Source of the DNA: Antedon mediterranea
Lineage: Eukaryota; Echinodermata; Crinoidea; Comatulida; Antedonidae
DNA length: 64,000 nt
Direction of reading: 5' to 3'
Assembly (NCBI RefSeq): GCF_964355755.1
Contig: NC_092674.1
Span: forward strand, 31,050,001 to 31,114,000
Below, in pieces: positions 11,228-23,704 of the stretch. The position numbers and the translations under genes are program-made. Each line of letters opens with the position of its first letter. Position 1 is the first letter of the stretch. A model generated the notes under the pieces. That model did not search any database and had not been told where the DNA came from. It worked only from the letters and a program-made list of their open reading frames with translations.

Positions 11228-11319
11228 TTCTAATTCTCATAGATGACTGGAAATTTGCTCAACTATTCAAATTCTTCATCGACAAAAAACCAATCAAACG
11301 TGACCAAGAATTTTATCAG
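11228..11319 (+). CDS. Internal exon of an unidentified protein, tandem acceptors
   Basis: The open segment reads DDWKFAQLFKFFIDKK and continues to QEFYQ. It uses C at third positions (TTC, ATC, GAC) more than the surroundings and is followed by GTATTA as donor, leaving in phase 0. Two AG acceptors 15 nt apart (ending at 11227 and 11242) keep the same reading phase, needing one base from the upstream exon. They would give proteins differing by five residues (LILID). The peptide is charged and aromatic. I do not recognise the family. The next phase-compatible plus-strand exon is at 50054. Confidence 0.5.
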
Positions 11320-11639
11320 GTATTAATTCAAGGTTATTAACTTTTATTATTATAGATTATTGATCATTCTCTTCGGAAATAATTAAAATATAATTTATGT
11401 AAATTATTTTTATAATAACATTAGTTATTCTGGGCTCTACCAGTACCTTCAAGTAAATCTAAATTATAAATGTTACCAACATTTCTTTCAGACTCAAAGA
11501 ATATCATTCAATTACTAGATTGACCCTTGACCCAATCAAATGAATCAATCAAAAATAGAATTAAAATATTCACTTTACTTTTATATTTCAAAACAAAATA
11601 TTCATTGAATTAGAATTTAATATTTATTTTCACACAATC

Positions 11640-11835
11640 AAACAAATACAATGACCCGCCAATGACAAAATGACAGGATCGGAAACCAATGCTTTTATAA
11701 ACCTAGTCTCATATGAGACTCAAGAAGTGAGGCTGTATATTGGCGTTAGGTAATTCCTGGTATTATGACAGGATTTGGACCTAGGACCCTGGGATGGGTA
11801 AGGAAGCATGGAAACCACTAAGCCACAGTGCCACT
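11640..11835 (-). mobile_element. tRNA-derived SINE (minus strand)
   Basis: On the minus strand, TGGCTTAGTGG (A-box, plus 11815-11825) and GGTCCAAATCC (B-box, plus 11771-11781) are spaced as in a tRNA promoter. The body continues toward lower coordinates and contains the perfect palindrome AGTCTCATATGAGACT (11705-11720). The element is diverged and its ends are approximate. Confidence 0.65.
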
Positions 11836-12294
11836 GTAATTTAAATTTTTCTTAAATTTATTTTAATTATTATAATTTACAGTGTTATATTTATTATTTT
11901 GTTATTTTAATGTGCCATTTTCCAATTTATGAGCAACAAAATTGCTATATAGACCAATTTAACTGATAGTATTTATATATTCTTATGGATGGCTGGTAAA
12001 AGGCTGGTTTTGTTTTGACTGTAATCTTTCATGGAAGGCATATCTACTATAAAGTAGATTTTATATATTTGGTTCTGACATATAAACGACGTACATAGCT
12101 CATTAATTCTAATTCTTTTAAAATCCAATAACAGTTTGTTTGTCCAGATTGTTGTGGCAATGTGATATATAACACGTCAGTAGCATAGTTTACATGTGCA
12201 TGTTTTACTCGTTTATTTTCTTGCTTGTAATTTAATTTGTGAGTGATAACATTACAATTTATTTGTCCAGTTAAGTACTTTTTAAACAAAAATA

Positions 12295-12480
12295 TACAAC
12301 ACCTCTTCTTTGCTCAGAGATCTGGAACCAACTTCCTCTTTCCATTCGTTACGCTCCATCCACTTTTCAATTCAAATCTCTCCCGAAAACTCATCTATTT
12401 CAGTAGTTATTCTTTTCATGTTGCGCTGTGAGATTCCGGTAAAGAGTGCTTTAGGAATGTTCGATATTATTATTATTTAC
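12295..12480 (+). mobile_element. CR1/L2-like LINE 3' end, degenerate
   Basis: Frames interrupted by shifts give the usual C-terminal phrase of CR1/L2-type reverse transcriptases (a 'D-L-W-N-x-L-P' like segment, then F-K-S-x-x-K-T-H-L-F). It is followed by GTAAAGAGTGCTTTAGGA and an ATTATTATT tail, a typical 3' end of such elements. Heavily mutated. Confidence 0.6.
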
Positions 12481-13079
12481 TTATTTTAATACACCTCTTT
12501 CATTCGTTTATTTTCTTATTTATAATTTTAGAATAATGCTCATTGTGTAGCGATTACACACATTTTACAACGGCACGCCATTAAGAACTAGTTCACTTGA
12601 TTCATAATGTGCTTGCACTCTCACAAAAAGGTCATATATACTCATTAAATGATACATTTTGCGTAATATTCCCTCTGCTTGATGATAAAAAACGACTGAC
12701 ATTTGGTCTTTGATGATTTACACGCAGTTGTCAGTTAACGAACTTTTTGTCTCTAAAGTTTTCTAAAATCATACAAGCAATGAAATTGGTGATTAGCTAA
12801 CCCTTTACATTATCATGTGTTAAAGAACATTCAGAGTAATACTTGTAACAACATTTTATATTATATGATTGCTAGATTCTGTAAAATGCTTAATAAATAT
12901 ATGTACATACAGAGTACTCTATTTTGATAAAATGCTTATTTGTCCTTTTTGTTTTGTTTTTTTGCTTTTAGTACGAAAGATACTTTATTTAGTATTCCTT
13001 GTCAATCATTAGTATAATGAGTAAATTAAAATTTGAATTAAAATTCGAATTAAAATTCTTCTATATCTTCTGTATGGCA
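12481..13079. other. AT-rich spacer
   Basis: Nothing supportable was seen. Confidence 0.5.
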
Positions 13080-13610
13080 TCAATATCATGAATAATCAGA
13101 ATCATCATCAACATAAATGTATCATCATCATCAATATAACCATAGGATAATCAGTTTATCAAAATGTCATCATATTAACATCATTATTTTTACTATTCAT
13201 CATCTATATTAATCATTATTATCTTCATACTGTATCATCATTTATATACTGTATCATCATCATCATTATTATCAATATAACCATAGTATAATCAAATTTA
13301 TCATCACATCATCATCATTATTATCAATATAACCATAGTATAATCAAATTTATCATCACATCATCATCATTATTATCAATATAACCATAGTATAATCAAA
13401 TTTATCATTACATCATCATCATTATTATCAATATAACCATAGTATAATCAAATTTATCATTACATCATCATCATTATTATCAATATAACCATAGTATAAT
13501 CAAATTTATTATCACATCATCATCATTATTATCAATATAACCATAGTATAATCAAATTTATCATCACATCAACATCATTATTCTTCCCTTTCATCATCTA
13601 TATTAATCAT
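13080..13610 (+). repeat. (ATC)n-rich array with six 52-bp units
   Basis: The phrase AACCATAGTATAATCAAATT recurs at an exact 52-bp period (CC at 13281, 13333, 13385, 13437, 13489 and 13541), separated by TCATCATCATCATTATTATC. The flanks are looser ATC/ATT repeats. Non-coding minisatellite grown from a trinucleotide repeat. Confidence 0.95.
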
Positions 13611-14084
13611 TATTATCTTCATACTTGTTAACGTAATGCCAACATTGTTATCAAAGTAGTACAAAACATATATCGTTTCTCATTAATTAAAATGTGTGTG
13701 AATATATGTGAGTATTAGCTAGAATGTGTTTCTTTGCTTATAACACACTAATGTAATTGCTGTATATATTATTTTTGCTTAATAAGAATTCTCAGTGACA
13801 GGTCAGAATTTGTTGTCTTCAATTTGATCATTCTTTATAAGCTTGTTGTATTTATGTATTCGTGTCAGGTATAATATTATGTATTGTGTATCCTTCTTCC
13901 TATATATAAAATTACTTGATAAGCCTTTGAATTAGGATTTTAAAGTATGGTTTTTGTTTTTGCTTATGCATGGTCCTGTTTTCATTGTGTTAGTATTTTG
14001 TATATCTGTTGATTCATCATTCACACCTGATATGAAACACCCCTCAAATTTATAAATTCTTGAAAACCACTTAAAAGAAATCCT
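13611..14084. other. AT-rich spacer
   Basis: Nothing supportable was seen. Confidence 0.5.
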
Positions 14085-14240
14085 TAAATGTTATGTGCCC
14101 ATACATGGACATGATGATGTCATATTTCTACCATATTTGGGCATATCACTACCATATTTGGGCATATCACTACAATATTTAGGCATATCACTACTGTACC
14201 ATGTTTGGGCACATCATACTTTTGTTTGATAGTGTGTATT
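14085..14240 (+). mobile_element. MITE family A, copy 2 (eroded ends)
   Basis: The interior is clear: CATGGACATGATGATGTCAT, then four units of the 21-bp ACTACCATATTTGGGCATATC motif, then TTTGATAGTGTG as part of the right terminus. The left terminus is lost. Confidence 0.85.
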
Positions 14241-14501
14241 TTGTGTGTAAAGGATTTTGAATGATGCTGTACAACTATATGTACAGTATAAAATGTATGC
14301 TAATATACTCCATCATTGTCAAATGCTACATCATGAACAATCTAAAATCTAAATCTATTCAAATTACCATAATAGCAAAATACATAATTTAATATAATTA
14401 TCATTAATATTAACTGTCAATGTTTATCTGAGCAACTCAACACATCCGCTAACATTAATCATTTTAAGTGTGTGTCTTACATTGATTATCTTGAAGTAAA
14501 A

Positions 14502-14570
14502 GTATGTGGCGTACTGGTTAAGATGCCAGACATTATATTACTGGGTCATAGGTTCAACCATTCTTTCATT
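14502..14570 (+). mobile_element. tRNA-like SINE head remnant
   Basis: TGGCGTACTGGTTAAGATG resembles a D-arm/A-box, and GGTCATAGGTTCAACCATTC contains a B-box-like GGTTCAACC about 50 nt later. The downstream sequence is T-rich with no recognisable body. Confidence 0.45.
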
Positions 14571-15131
14571 CATTCAATTTTTTCATTTTCTATTCAATTA
14601 ATTTTCCTCCATGTTATATATTATTTTTTTCTAATTCCCATAAAAATTGAAAAACAGAAAATAAATGATAAATTGTCATCTCTTCTTCAAATGACATCTT
14701 TGAATTTATATAAAAATGTGAAATTTTTATTTGAGCAAGTTTGTTTTCAATAAAAAATCTGAATTACAATCTCATATTTTGGAAAATTTCCAAAAGCCCA
14801 ATGAATCCATCTATCCCAATAAAATAGATATTGGAAAAATGGTATTGATAATTTGTCATCGTTTGGAATTCGGTTCCTCGTTTTATCACATAATGATTGA
14901 CTGCAACCATTTCTGACCATAAACTAGAAACGAATGAAAGTTCAAAAAAGAGCTGAAAATATCCGTGTAATCACAAAGATGTATTACATTAAAAAACATG
15001 ACTATATTCAGATTTATGCTGCGTTGTTCTATTTAATGTTGTTGCTTCTAAAAGTCGGATAAAAAACTTTTTCTTCTAGTAGAATTTTTAACTTTTTTCT
15101 TTCTAAACATTTGTAAAATGGATGGTGTGTG
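14571..15131. other. AT-rich spacer
   Basis: Two overlapping frames (93 and 61 codons) at 14472-14916 start within or beside the SINE head and look like chance. Confidence 0.45.
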
Positions 15132-15312
15132 TAAGGGCCAATTTACACAGACGAACGGTAATAGTAATAAAATGTAGAATCAGTGTTATTCCTTATGATC
15201 ATTTTACACACAGTGCGGAGTGGATGGGCGGTTTCCGCTCAGGATAGACACGTGGGACAAGTTATGCGGTCTCCCGCTTTCCGTTACCGCTCGTCTGTGT
15301 AAATTGGCCTTA
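15132..15312. mobile_element. MITE family B, intact, 28-30 bp terminal inverted repeats
   Basis: The left end TAAGGGCCAATTTACACAGA (continuing CGAACGGTAA to 15161) is the near-perfect reverse complement of the right end (15284-15312), with about two mismatches. Length is 181 bp. The outermost TA on both sides may be the target duplication. The open frames on both strands here (15204-15434) are products of this palindromic element, not genes. Confidence 0.9.
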
Positions 15313-16701
15313 AAGGAAGGAATTACTATGTTATACAGGTGCTTCCTATGGAGAAGGTGGATTCTTTTTATTTTATATGTCAAAATGTTTGATTTGGTAG
15401 TATTGTGGTCCACATTTTTATAACAATGAATCATTTGTTTTTAATGTCACAAAAAGACAACAAATTATATAATAATTAGTCTTGGCACTGCAGACTCAAG
15501 GATAAATTATCAATTTACTCAATAAAAATAGCACAAGTTTTGATTGAAACAGACACAACAGAATGTATCGCCCCCAAGAGACTCGAGCCTTTTGTTGTAA
15601 AAATTGATTTGCATACTTTTTTTATTGTAATTGATTGATAGTTACATTTTAAATGCTCAGAATGTTCGCTCCGTTGACATTCTGCGTTCTACGCTATGAC
15701 TCTCCTGCGAGATTTTAACCTATATATATGTTACAATCAATTTCTGTATCATCTTCTTATCTTCATAAACTATGACATATGGGTCCATGAATATCAAAGT
15801 AAATTAATTTAGAATGCTCTGTCTGTGCATTCATATGTTTATGAGGTTGGTTGTATCAATTGTCTTTCTTTCCACAAAGTTTGGTTAGAAATCAGCACCA
15901 GAAAAGTTTTTTTTCCCATTTTTTTACTGTTTTTCAAAGTTATTACTAAATACATAGTTACTATCAAATGTCAATGGTATTTCCCTAGACCTTGGTTTTG
16001 CCATAGAGCAAAAATTGTGAAAGGTTGATCTGCACGGTACCCATGGCTCTATAAAAACTCACTGCAAGGTATGGTTATGATTCAGCCAATATTTAGTTAA
16101 TATTTTCCATTATAGAACACATTATTACTGATACTTACTCACTATTTTTTTACTTTTGAAGTTTGCCTAAAGATACAAAACAGCCAATATCATCCCCATT
16201 ATCTTGCATTGTTATAATCATACCATAAGAGCATTGTTAAAGATAAAAGCAAAGAAAATAGTACAAATATGATTCATATAGATTTGATCCAATGAAGCAT
16301 TCTGTTAAATTATAGATAAACAGTGATAGATGCCGGTGCATCAGGGACCAGTTGACTGAACATACTAAGTATCATAACAGCAAACTCTTAAAATTTCTGA
16401 TTGCAAACTTTCAACGATTTCTCAAGAATTAAACTATTTACTTATTAAATAAATAAATGGCAAAATCAAATGCACTTTAGGTTTTAATTTTAACCATCTC
16501 CTTTAAGTGTCTTCTTTAGTAAGTTATTGTACAACATATTTAGGAAAGACAGTGTGCGTAGTACCAGCTGGATCCAGGTACCTCCAAAATTTGAGGTGCT
16601 GGGTGGGGTCAATAGATTTTATATACTGTACACTGGGGATATCAATCGTCGTTTGGATGAGTTTAGAATCTAACTGACTTCTTTTATCTAGGTGCTGTGA
16701 T
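15313..16701. other. AT-rich spacer
   Basis: An exon-like segment before GTATGG at 16068 is closed by stops in all frames. AGCTGGATCCAGGTACC at about 16567 vaguely recalls hAT-type ends. No gene is called. Confidence 0.4.
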
Positions 16702-16860
16702 AAGCTCTGTCTACACTATCAAACTAGTTTGACAAAAAAGGAGTGAAGCCCAAATATAGTAGTGATATGCTTAAATATGGTAGTGATATGACATCATCAT
16801 ATCCATATATGGGCACATCACATTTTTTGTCACAAAGTTTGATAGTATAGACAGAGCTTT
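16702..16860 (-). mobile_element. MITE family A, copy 3, intact
   Basis: Both termini are present: AAGCTCTGTCTACACTATCA at the left and its inverse ending in ACAGAGCTTT at the right. The interior contains CCAAATATAGTAGTGATATG and one further unit, followed by GACATCATCATATCCATATA. The orientation is opposite to copies 2, 6, 8 and 9. Length is 159 bp. It has no coding capacity and so is non-autonomous. Confidence 0.95.
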
Positions 16861-17220
16861 AAACAAAACTGCCAGCCATTTAAATTTCTTACTGTCAAAT
16901 CTTACATCTCTATTTAGAAGCATGTTGCAAAATAGTAACATTAAACATGCACATATGACTGGTGCTCATTTATAATGAGATATGTTTCTGCAATCATTGT
17001 TAACTGTGACTATGAATTAAGATTATACAATTGACATAATTTGCATAAGTATCGCAGTTTTCAAAATCTAATTATAGTCATTAGTGTCTGTGCCATCATT
17101 CAAAGAAAACTGTGTTTTGAATGAGTATAGCGCCCTCTTACAGTTGGTGATTTTGAGTCCAGATACTAATATTTCTTGATCAGTAGGACTGTAAAGCAAT
17201 TAAACCTGCATTGGTTATTA

Positions 17221-17276
17221 ATAACTGATTAATACATTTAAGCAAAATTGTTTTGACAAAATGTATTAATCAGTTA
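17221..17276. repeat. Inverted repeat, 19-bp perfect arms
   Basis: ATAACTGATTAATACATTT (17221-17239) is repeated in perfect inverse at 17258-17276 around an 18-nt loop. Transcribed, it gives a simple hairpin of 56 nt. It may be a MITE relic or a structured element. Confidence 0.9.
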
Positions 17277-18114
17277 TCGGTTTTTTCCACATATCTATCC
17301 AATATGGACTAAATATTTGATTTAACTTTTAACCTGTATAAGCTAGGTAGTTTAATTGTTTTCTTGAAATTTTTATTCCGTATATTTTATCTTGGTGTAT
17401 ATTAACTTGAAGAAATCTGTTTCAAATCATGTTTTTATGTGTGTTTGATAAAAATAAAAAATGAAAATTCTACCGAAATTAAACTTTTACTACAGAATTA
17501 ATAACCTTTGATAACCTATAACAACATGTCTAACAAATTCCAATTAAAAGGAAACTTCAGATTTATCCATGCATCGGAAATGTACCGTCATGCGAAACCG
17601 TCAAATTGTTCCCAATACGTGAGATATAATTATGTTGAATTTTCAAAGTTAGCCAAGCTCTACGAATTATATAGGCTTTGATATCTGTTAGTATGCGAAC
17701 GTCAGCATTTAATTCTGAACTACTTTGTAATGTTTTTCAATTTTTTCTGTTAAAATGTAGAACAGTTACCTTTTACAAATAAACAATCTCATTTTTCCTT
17801 GTTGTAATCATAGATGTAGTTAGGAATGTAATATAGACCTGTTTTTTTCTGTTTAAGAAATCTGTTTATTATGCTAAAAAGTAGGCTTGAATTAAAGGAT
17901 GGATGACTAAATATATTCAAACTGAATGAAGCCTTTAATAGGTTTGTAGAAGGATTTACATTCATTTATTCCTCCATTCTCTTTCTGCTGCAGAATGGAA
18001 CACAAGCATAGCACTATCAAAATAGTTTGAACTCTCGGCGTGATTACATGCTGATTTCTTTTGTTGTTAAATGTCTATATGGTATAACTGACCTGTTCAT
18101 GTATCGTCGAAGGT
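17277..18114. other. AT-rich spacer
   Basis: Nothing supportable except a short family-A-like scrap (CACTATCAAAATAGTTTGA near 18012). Confidence 0.45.
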
Positions 18115-18598
18115 GTCTCGGTCAATGCAAGGCATTCCGACTCGCTTTTGTTTAGACACAAATTCGCTCGCACCACAGCCTTTAGTAATTCTGTCAATTT
18201 ATTTCCACGTGTGTGGGCAGTTTTTCCTGATGATGTAAGAAATTCAGCATTTGAGGTCTCCTTAACATGCTTTTTTTCGAAAATCCGACATTACCTCACT
18301 GAAACTGAAAGAGATGCTGTTTCCAATTTTTAATCTTTTTATGTTTTAAATTTGTATATTTATGTACTTATCCCTTCTACTCATTTTGAGTCTTAAGATA
18401 CTTTTTTTTAACTTGTACAAATGTTTTACTTGGTGCAATATTTTTTGTATTTCGATGTTTTTTAAGGGGCGACTGACTCTTTGAGTTATAGTAATTGTTT
18501 TGCTTTAGTTGCACCTGACCATTGTGCTCTGTTTCTGTTCTATTCTGTTTCTGTGTTTTGGTCGAATAAAAAATAAAATGAAAAAATGACAAAAAAAG
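18115..18598 (+). mobile_element. LINE 3' end: reverse transcriptase C-terminus, 3' UTR and tail
   Basis: The frame 18148-18333 ends with residues of the type seen at the C-terminus of non-LTR reverse transcriptases: an aromatic-rich LFPRVWAVFPDDVRNSAF segment, then a basic/acidic tail and stop. A 3' UTR-like stretch follows (18334-18560), then an AATAAA-type A-rich tail, AATAAAAAATAAAATG. Strongly 5'-truncated and probably inactive. The clade is not assigned. Confidence 0.6.
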
Positions 18599-18602
18599 GT
18601 TT

Positions 18603-18670
18603 AATGTTATTAAATATGGCAGTGTTATTTCCAAATATGGCAGTGATATGACATCACATTTTTTTGTCTA
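18603..18670 (-). mobile_element. MITE family A, copy 4 (fragment)
   Basis: Contains AAATATGGCAGTGATATGAC and CATCACATTTTTTTGTC, matching the family interior. The termini are absent. It lies directly after the LINE tail at 18598. Confidence 0.7.
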
Positions 18671-19384
18671 ACCAACCACGTTTGCCAGGGCAGCACAAAT
18701 ATACTAAAAAGTCATTCTATAAATTCTAGAGTGGTAATCATGTAGCTAACAGTTCATAAACTGCGATTGTAAATTTTTTTCTCAATTACATCCATAAATT
18801 TGATTCTATGAATAAATTATTCTATCGAGTTAAGTTAAATTCATTAACTGGAATAATTAAGTAGTAATGGATATTATGAGGTTTGTGATAAATATTTTAA
18901 TATAATTTACTATATTATCTGGCAACCATCTTACGATATTTCAAGTTTATGAGTTTATTGCGTAGTATACTGTGTATCTAGTGGGAGGTCATCCAAGTTA
19001 CGATTTCTGTTTGGTGCGAGTAGTTTTTTTGTGATTTATGGTCAATTTTGAAATTGATGTTTTTATCGATTGACTGGCAGTACACTACGATTCACATGGT
19101 AGAAAATGGATTAGGTTTTACATTCCATGTTTATTGAGAATTACTACAACCAGCATCACATGACTAACTTGCTTTAAAGGAATCATTTTAAACAACTTGG
19201 AAAATGTTTTACAGCAGTGAAACGTGAAAAATTATATGTAAAACACATCAATTGAAAAAGTGATAAAGCATTTTTTAAATTACTAAATGATACATCAAGA
19301 TTATTAATTTTTATTTATGTTTTTTTAATTAATTAATTTCATTTACAATTACATCTAACTCTGTAAAATGCCAATTACAGATTG
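18671..19384. other. AT-rich spacer
   Basis: Nothing supportable was seen. Confidence 0.5.
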
Positions 19385-19525
19385 GTTACTGTTCATGCAT
19401 ATGCTTCCCTTCTTCAGGTATGGGCCTACATCATTCTTGCTTTACCCAGTGTATAAATGGGTACTGGCATAAATTCTGAGTACACAAGATGGATTAATGT
19501 CCTCTTCATGCCACTGTGAAATAGC
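19385..19525 (+). mobile_element. Possible SINE body remnant
   Basis: TACCCAGTGTATAAATGGGTACTGGCA, with an internal short hairpin (ACCCA/TGGGT), is the kind of sequence found between tRNA head and tail of invertebrate SINEs. No A- or B-box remains. Confidence 0.3.
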
Positions 19526-21650
19526 CAGGACACACGTGTTTATTGTAAATCTAGTTATTTTAGTTCGTAATCTAATATATTGTTATGTTGTTTGAAGCTA
19601 TCTTATACAGTATAATACATATTTATATAGGTTATATAATTCAATGAATACAGTTCTTCTAGCTGGGAATTCATTAGTGGATTAGTATGTAGATTGGAAT
19701 AGCAGAGTCATTGCACTAAATCTATTAATATTCAAATACAATTCTGTTTAATACCCAATTGTACTGTATTCAAAGTATGTGATGCTATAGTTCCATCATA
19801 TTTACTATATTTCATTATACATTATGCTTGCTATCAATTAAAAAGGTCTTGATCTAAAAAGTAATAATTATAGATTAATTTAGAAGATTATTATTATTAA
19901 AAACTGGAGTGTCAATTTTCGTATAACTTTTTTTTAAACACTTTCATGTATCTATACTCTCTTTTTTTTTAAGATCAAAGAGACAATTTTTCTTTTAGGC
20001 CCTATGCAAGTTAATCACCATTATCATATATATAAATTCTAATAAATAGCAAATGTGTTTTCTATCTGTTTAGGCAACTATCCTCCATGGTTATTATGAC
20101 TTCCATACATTTAGTTGAAAATTCAAGATGATAAAAAAAGCTGCAGAGCCTGAAAATACGGTAGCCGTCTTTAACCAAATTTTATTCCTTAAAGTACTTG
20201 AATTTACTGCCTTGTTCAGGATGAAATTGTATATTTTAGTTATCTCTTAAGTGATTGCAATAATACGTCGTGGAATATATACGCTAGCCGGTTGAAGCGC
20301 ATCTGTTATGGAAAAATCTCTGGTTACCTTTTTATCGTTAAATTCATTTTTTATAGCTTTTACGGTTTCGATTATCTAGAAAACCAAATATATGTCAAAG
20401 TTCAACAAAGAATGTTTTTTAATAGTGCCTTGGGAATTGATTGTAGAATTTTACCCATCATTAATTGTTGTGAACGTTGGTTGCACGCTGTATCTACACG
20501 CTGCTGTGGTTATAGCGCAATCGGCCTTAGTCGGTACATATGTGAGGCCTACTAGATTTATAGGATCGTCATGGATGATTAAAAAAAGATGTCAACAAAA
20601 AGCTTTGAAGTTGTACCAAGCAACCTGTTAATTTAGTTTTTCTGGTTCGTATATACCCTTCCCTTACGTCAAGATTATCTACACTCCACCCGACCCTTGA
20701 ACTCACGCGAACTCAGAACCCATTCCAGTTATTAACTCCTTCTGCATATGATATTATGAAACCACAGCACAATACATTCAAAATAATAATGTATGTTGTG
20801 ACCTCGTACCAGTATACATTTTGGTTGTCGGTTTTCACAAGTGAATTCAGATGCTGATGTTGAAAGTACCATCAACCATGTATTCATATCTTTTCTAACA
20901 TTAATGTCCATGTAACATGAATTATGTTTTAATGTTATGCCTAATTATTGATTATTATTGTCACTCGCATTAAATGCCTATCTTCTTGGTCGATTATGTT
21001 GTGATTAAATGTTCTCTATGCTAGTTTTTCGTTAACCAAACCTAGGCCCATAATTATTTGGATTTAAAGAAATATATAAATCAACATTCCGAGACATTGA
21101 TTACTGACAATCAATAATTGAAAATAAGAAAATGCATCCAATTGATTGGTTATCATACAGTAATATTGAAAGTTAGTATCTTCATCTGTTCTGACAATAA
21201 AACACTACAGTCACTGAGCAACTAGCGGCAAATGTTGCGGAACCCATTTGTCTTCCTGAATAAATTTTCCTTGTAGATAAATAATCGACTAGTACGAGCT
21301 TTGAACCAATGACCTTTTGTTTCATAGCCTTTACCATGATACTATTAAACAGAAGATAATGTGTGACTTCCTGTAATTAGGATATCTTAATGAGTTTCTT
21401 CAATGGTTGCTAATTAATGCTTTTCTAAGTGTACAGTATTACCACCTGAGCCATTTTTGTTTACAGTCACCTGTACAAGAGAAACTAAATCAATAAAGAA
21501 ATTATTATTTTGTGGTTACCTGGTAGCATGACTTTAACCAAAAATCTTGGAAAAAAGTGCCACTACAATCGCCATATTTTGACACTTTTTATTTCTATTT
21601 GTTTTAAATTTTAAATATTTTCAATAATGGGATGATTGTATTCCTTGACC
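19526..21650. other. Spacer with chance-size open frames
   Basis: Two overlapping plus-strand frames of 87 and 79 codons occur at 20292-20631 in a slightly GC-richer patch. No motif, start context or splice site supports either. No gene is called. Confidence 0.4.
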
Positions 21651-21658
21651 GACTATGG

Positions 21659-21845
21659 ACAGCCAATGGTGACATATTTGCAAATGAATGCAGTGACCAT
21701 TGATGTCAATGTTGAGCAATCACAGTTTTTCAATACTCTGCGATTTCAAAATATAGACAGCCAATGGTGACATATTTGCAAATATAATTGCAGATGGACA
21801 ATGGTTGACATTGGCAGCTTGGCAATCACAATGCTCATTATTCCA
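21659..21845 (+). repeat. Two-copy direct duplication, period 98 bp
   Basis: ACAGCCAATGGTGACATATT begins at 21659 and again at 21757, both followed by TGCAAAT. The downstream halves (GTTGAGCAATCACA and GGCAGCTTGGCAATCACAA) are also related, and an inverse of part of the unit (ATGGTTGACATTGGCAGC) lies at 21802. Old duplication. Confidence 0.75.
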
Positions 21846-23050
21846 CTGGTTTTTTACTTTAAGTTTCCTATTTGTTGTCGGTGCCTTTATTGTGAGCGAG
21901 GTCAAACTAAATTGAGATGGAGAAACCTCATTAGGGGTAGATGAATTAATTAATCAATTGTCATCTCTCAGTGGTCAGCTTATTATATGAAAGCTATATT
22001 GCATTTTTCATGTCTTGGTTTTATTCTGAACTTTTTTTGGTGAATAAATGATTTACTTTTAATATATTAGGATTTGTTGAGGTTGAAATGAAAAGAATAT
22101 TAAGACATTTGGAATTGATAAATTCTTCATGTATTTATAATTTTTTAACTGTTTTCGCTTTTCATTTAAGACAGCCTCCTCAATCAATTATACTCTACAT
22201 ACTCCAATCACAAACTACACTTTTGAATGTTTACACCCATAAATTTAATAAGGGTATATTAAATTGTCATAACTATTTGTTGATTATTTCATAAACCTCA
22301 CACTTTGCTGGCTGAGAAATACTAATGTCTACAAACAACCTTAGAACAAGTAAATCAAAATCTGTTAATAAAATTCTCAATTCTCTTCAATGTACTATAC
22401 AATATGTACATGATTTTCGTATTCAAAATTTGCTGGTAGAAAAGAAGTATATAATATTGATAAAAGGGAAAGCTTAATTTATCCCAGCTTAAATTATATT
22501 GAAGCATAATGAAGTCATTTATGGTCATTTTAAATTCATAGTGATATAAAAAAAGATCGTAAAATGCCTAACTACATGACGCCTTTGTTTAATGGTGTCA
22601 AGGAAAAAAGAGTTATGGATACATTAAAAATGACTGGGGTGAAAATACCATGTGGGTTAGCTCCCTAAAGTAACACCTATTATGCTCTAACAACACCTAA
22701 TTTTAGTTTCATCCTAGAAAAGTTTAAACTTTTTGAAAGGTAGTAAAATAAGAATTATTGACAAGATAGTAGGCCAGGTTAAACGCTGGCATCGTAAATT
22801 TTTCTGGTAGTCAACTCAAATTATTAGGGTCAGTAAATTTACATTTTTCTCAATTATATCATTAGGTATTCTACTGAATGTGGGTGTTGTTTGTATAATA
22901 GTTTTCATACCAACATTTTAAATAACTATGTTGAGACAGGAATGTCCTGAAGAACTACCAAACATATTATTAAGAATAACATTTTGAGACTTCACTAAGT
23001 CTCTATTCATTTATACATTTATTTAATACTATTGAAACATGTTAACAATA
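21846..23050. other. AT-rich spacer
   Basis: Nothing supportable was seen. Confidence 0.5.
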
Positions 23051-23054
23051 TAAT

Positions 23055-23120
23055 CTCAGTGGCAGATCCAGGTATTTCAAATAAGGATGGGGATGGGGCG
23101 AGAACATTACTAAGAAAGGG
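23055..23120 (+). mobile_element. Possible hAT-type transposon end
   Basis: CAGTGGCAGATCCAGGTATT followed by a G-rich run (GGATGGGGATGGGGCGAGA) is the style of hAT-family MITE ends. Only one end was seen. Confidence 0.35.
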
Positions 23121-23704
23121 GTGGATTACCATATAAACAACAACCAAAGTGTCTCCCTTCGTGTTGAGTTGCCACAAAACGGCACTTATTCTTTTTTCAT
23201 GGGTATTGTTATACTTTATGTGTATATAAATACACAGTAACTGGTAATATAGTGTTGGTACACTTGGTTAAACTCTCATGTATTTTTCAATGTTTATACG
23301 TTTAATTTTAAATATATAAACAAAATATCGTATTATTCTCTGCCAGCTTAGACTTTAGGCTGTATGGTTGAAATTCATAATCTTCTTATTCTGCAAATGA
23401 AATGTGATATTCATGAGGAAATAAACTTGTTGAAAGAGGATAGCTTTGCCGTCTCAACATTCATTTTAAAGATTATATATTTTTAAAATATATTTCTGAA
23501 AGGTAAAAGAAAAATAAATATGAATACCGAATGTCGATATTAATACCTGTCAAATGCAAAATGTTGAATATTAGAATCATACTTTTCTGTGTTTTACTTT
23601 TGTATTGTATTCAAGGATTTCTCATTCAAACAGTAGAGTTCAATATTAACAATGCTCCATCTCAACTTTTCCTTTTCTCAAAACCTTCAATGAATTACCT
23701 TTTT

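Noticed and set aside
15204-15434. Overlapping open frames on both strands
   Set aside because: They arise from the palindromic MITE family B element.
15995-16067. An exon ending at GTATGG
   Set aside because: All three frames contain stops between the best acceptor and the donor.
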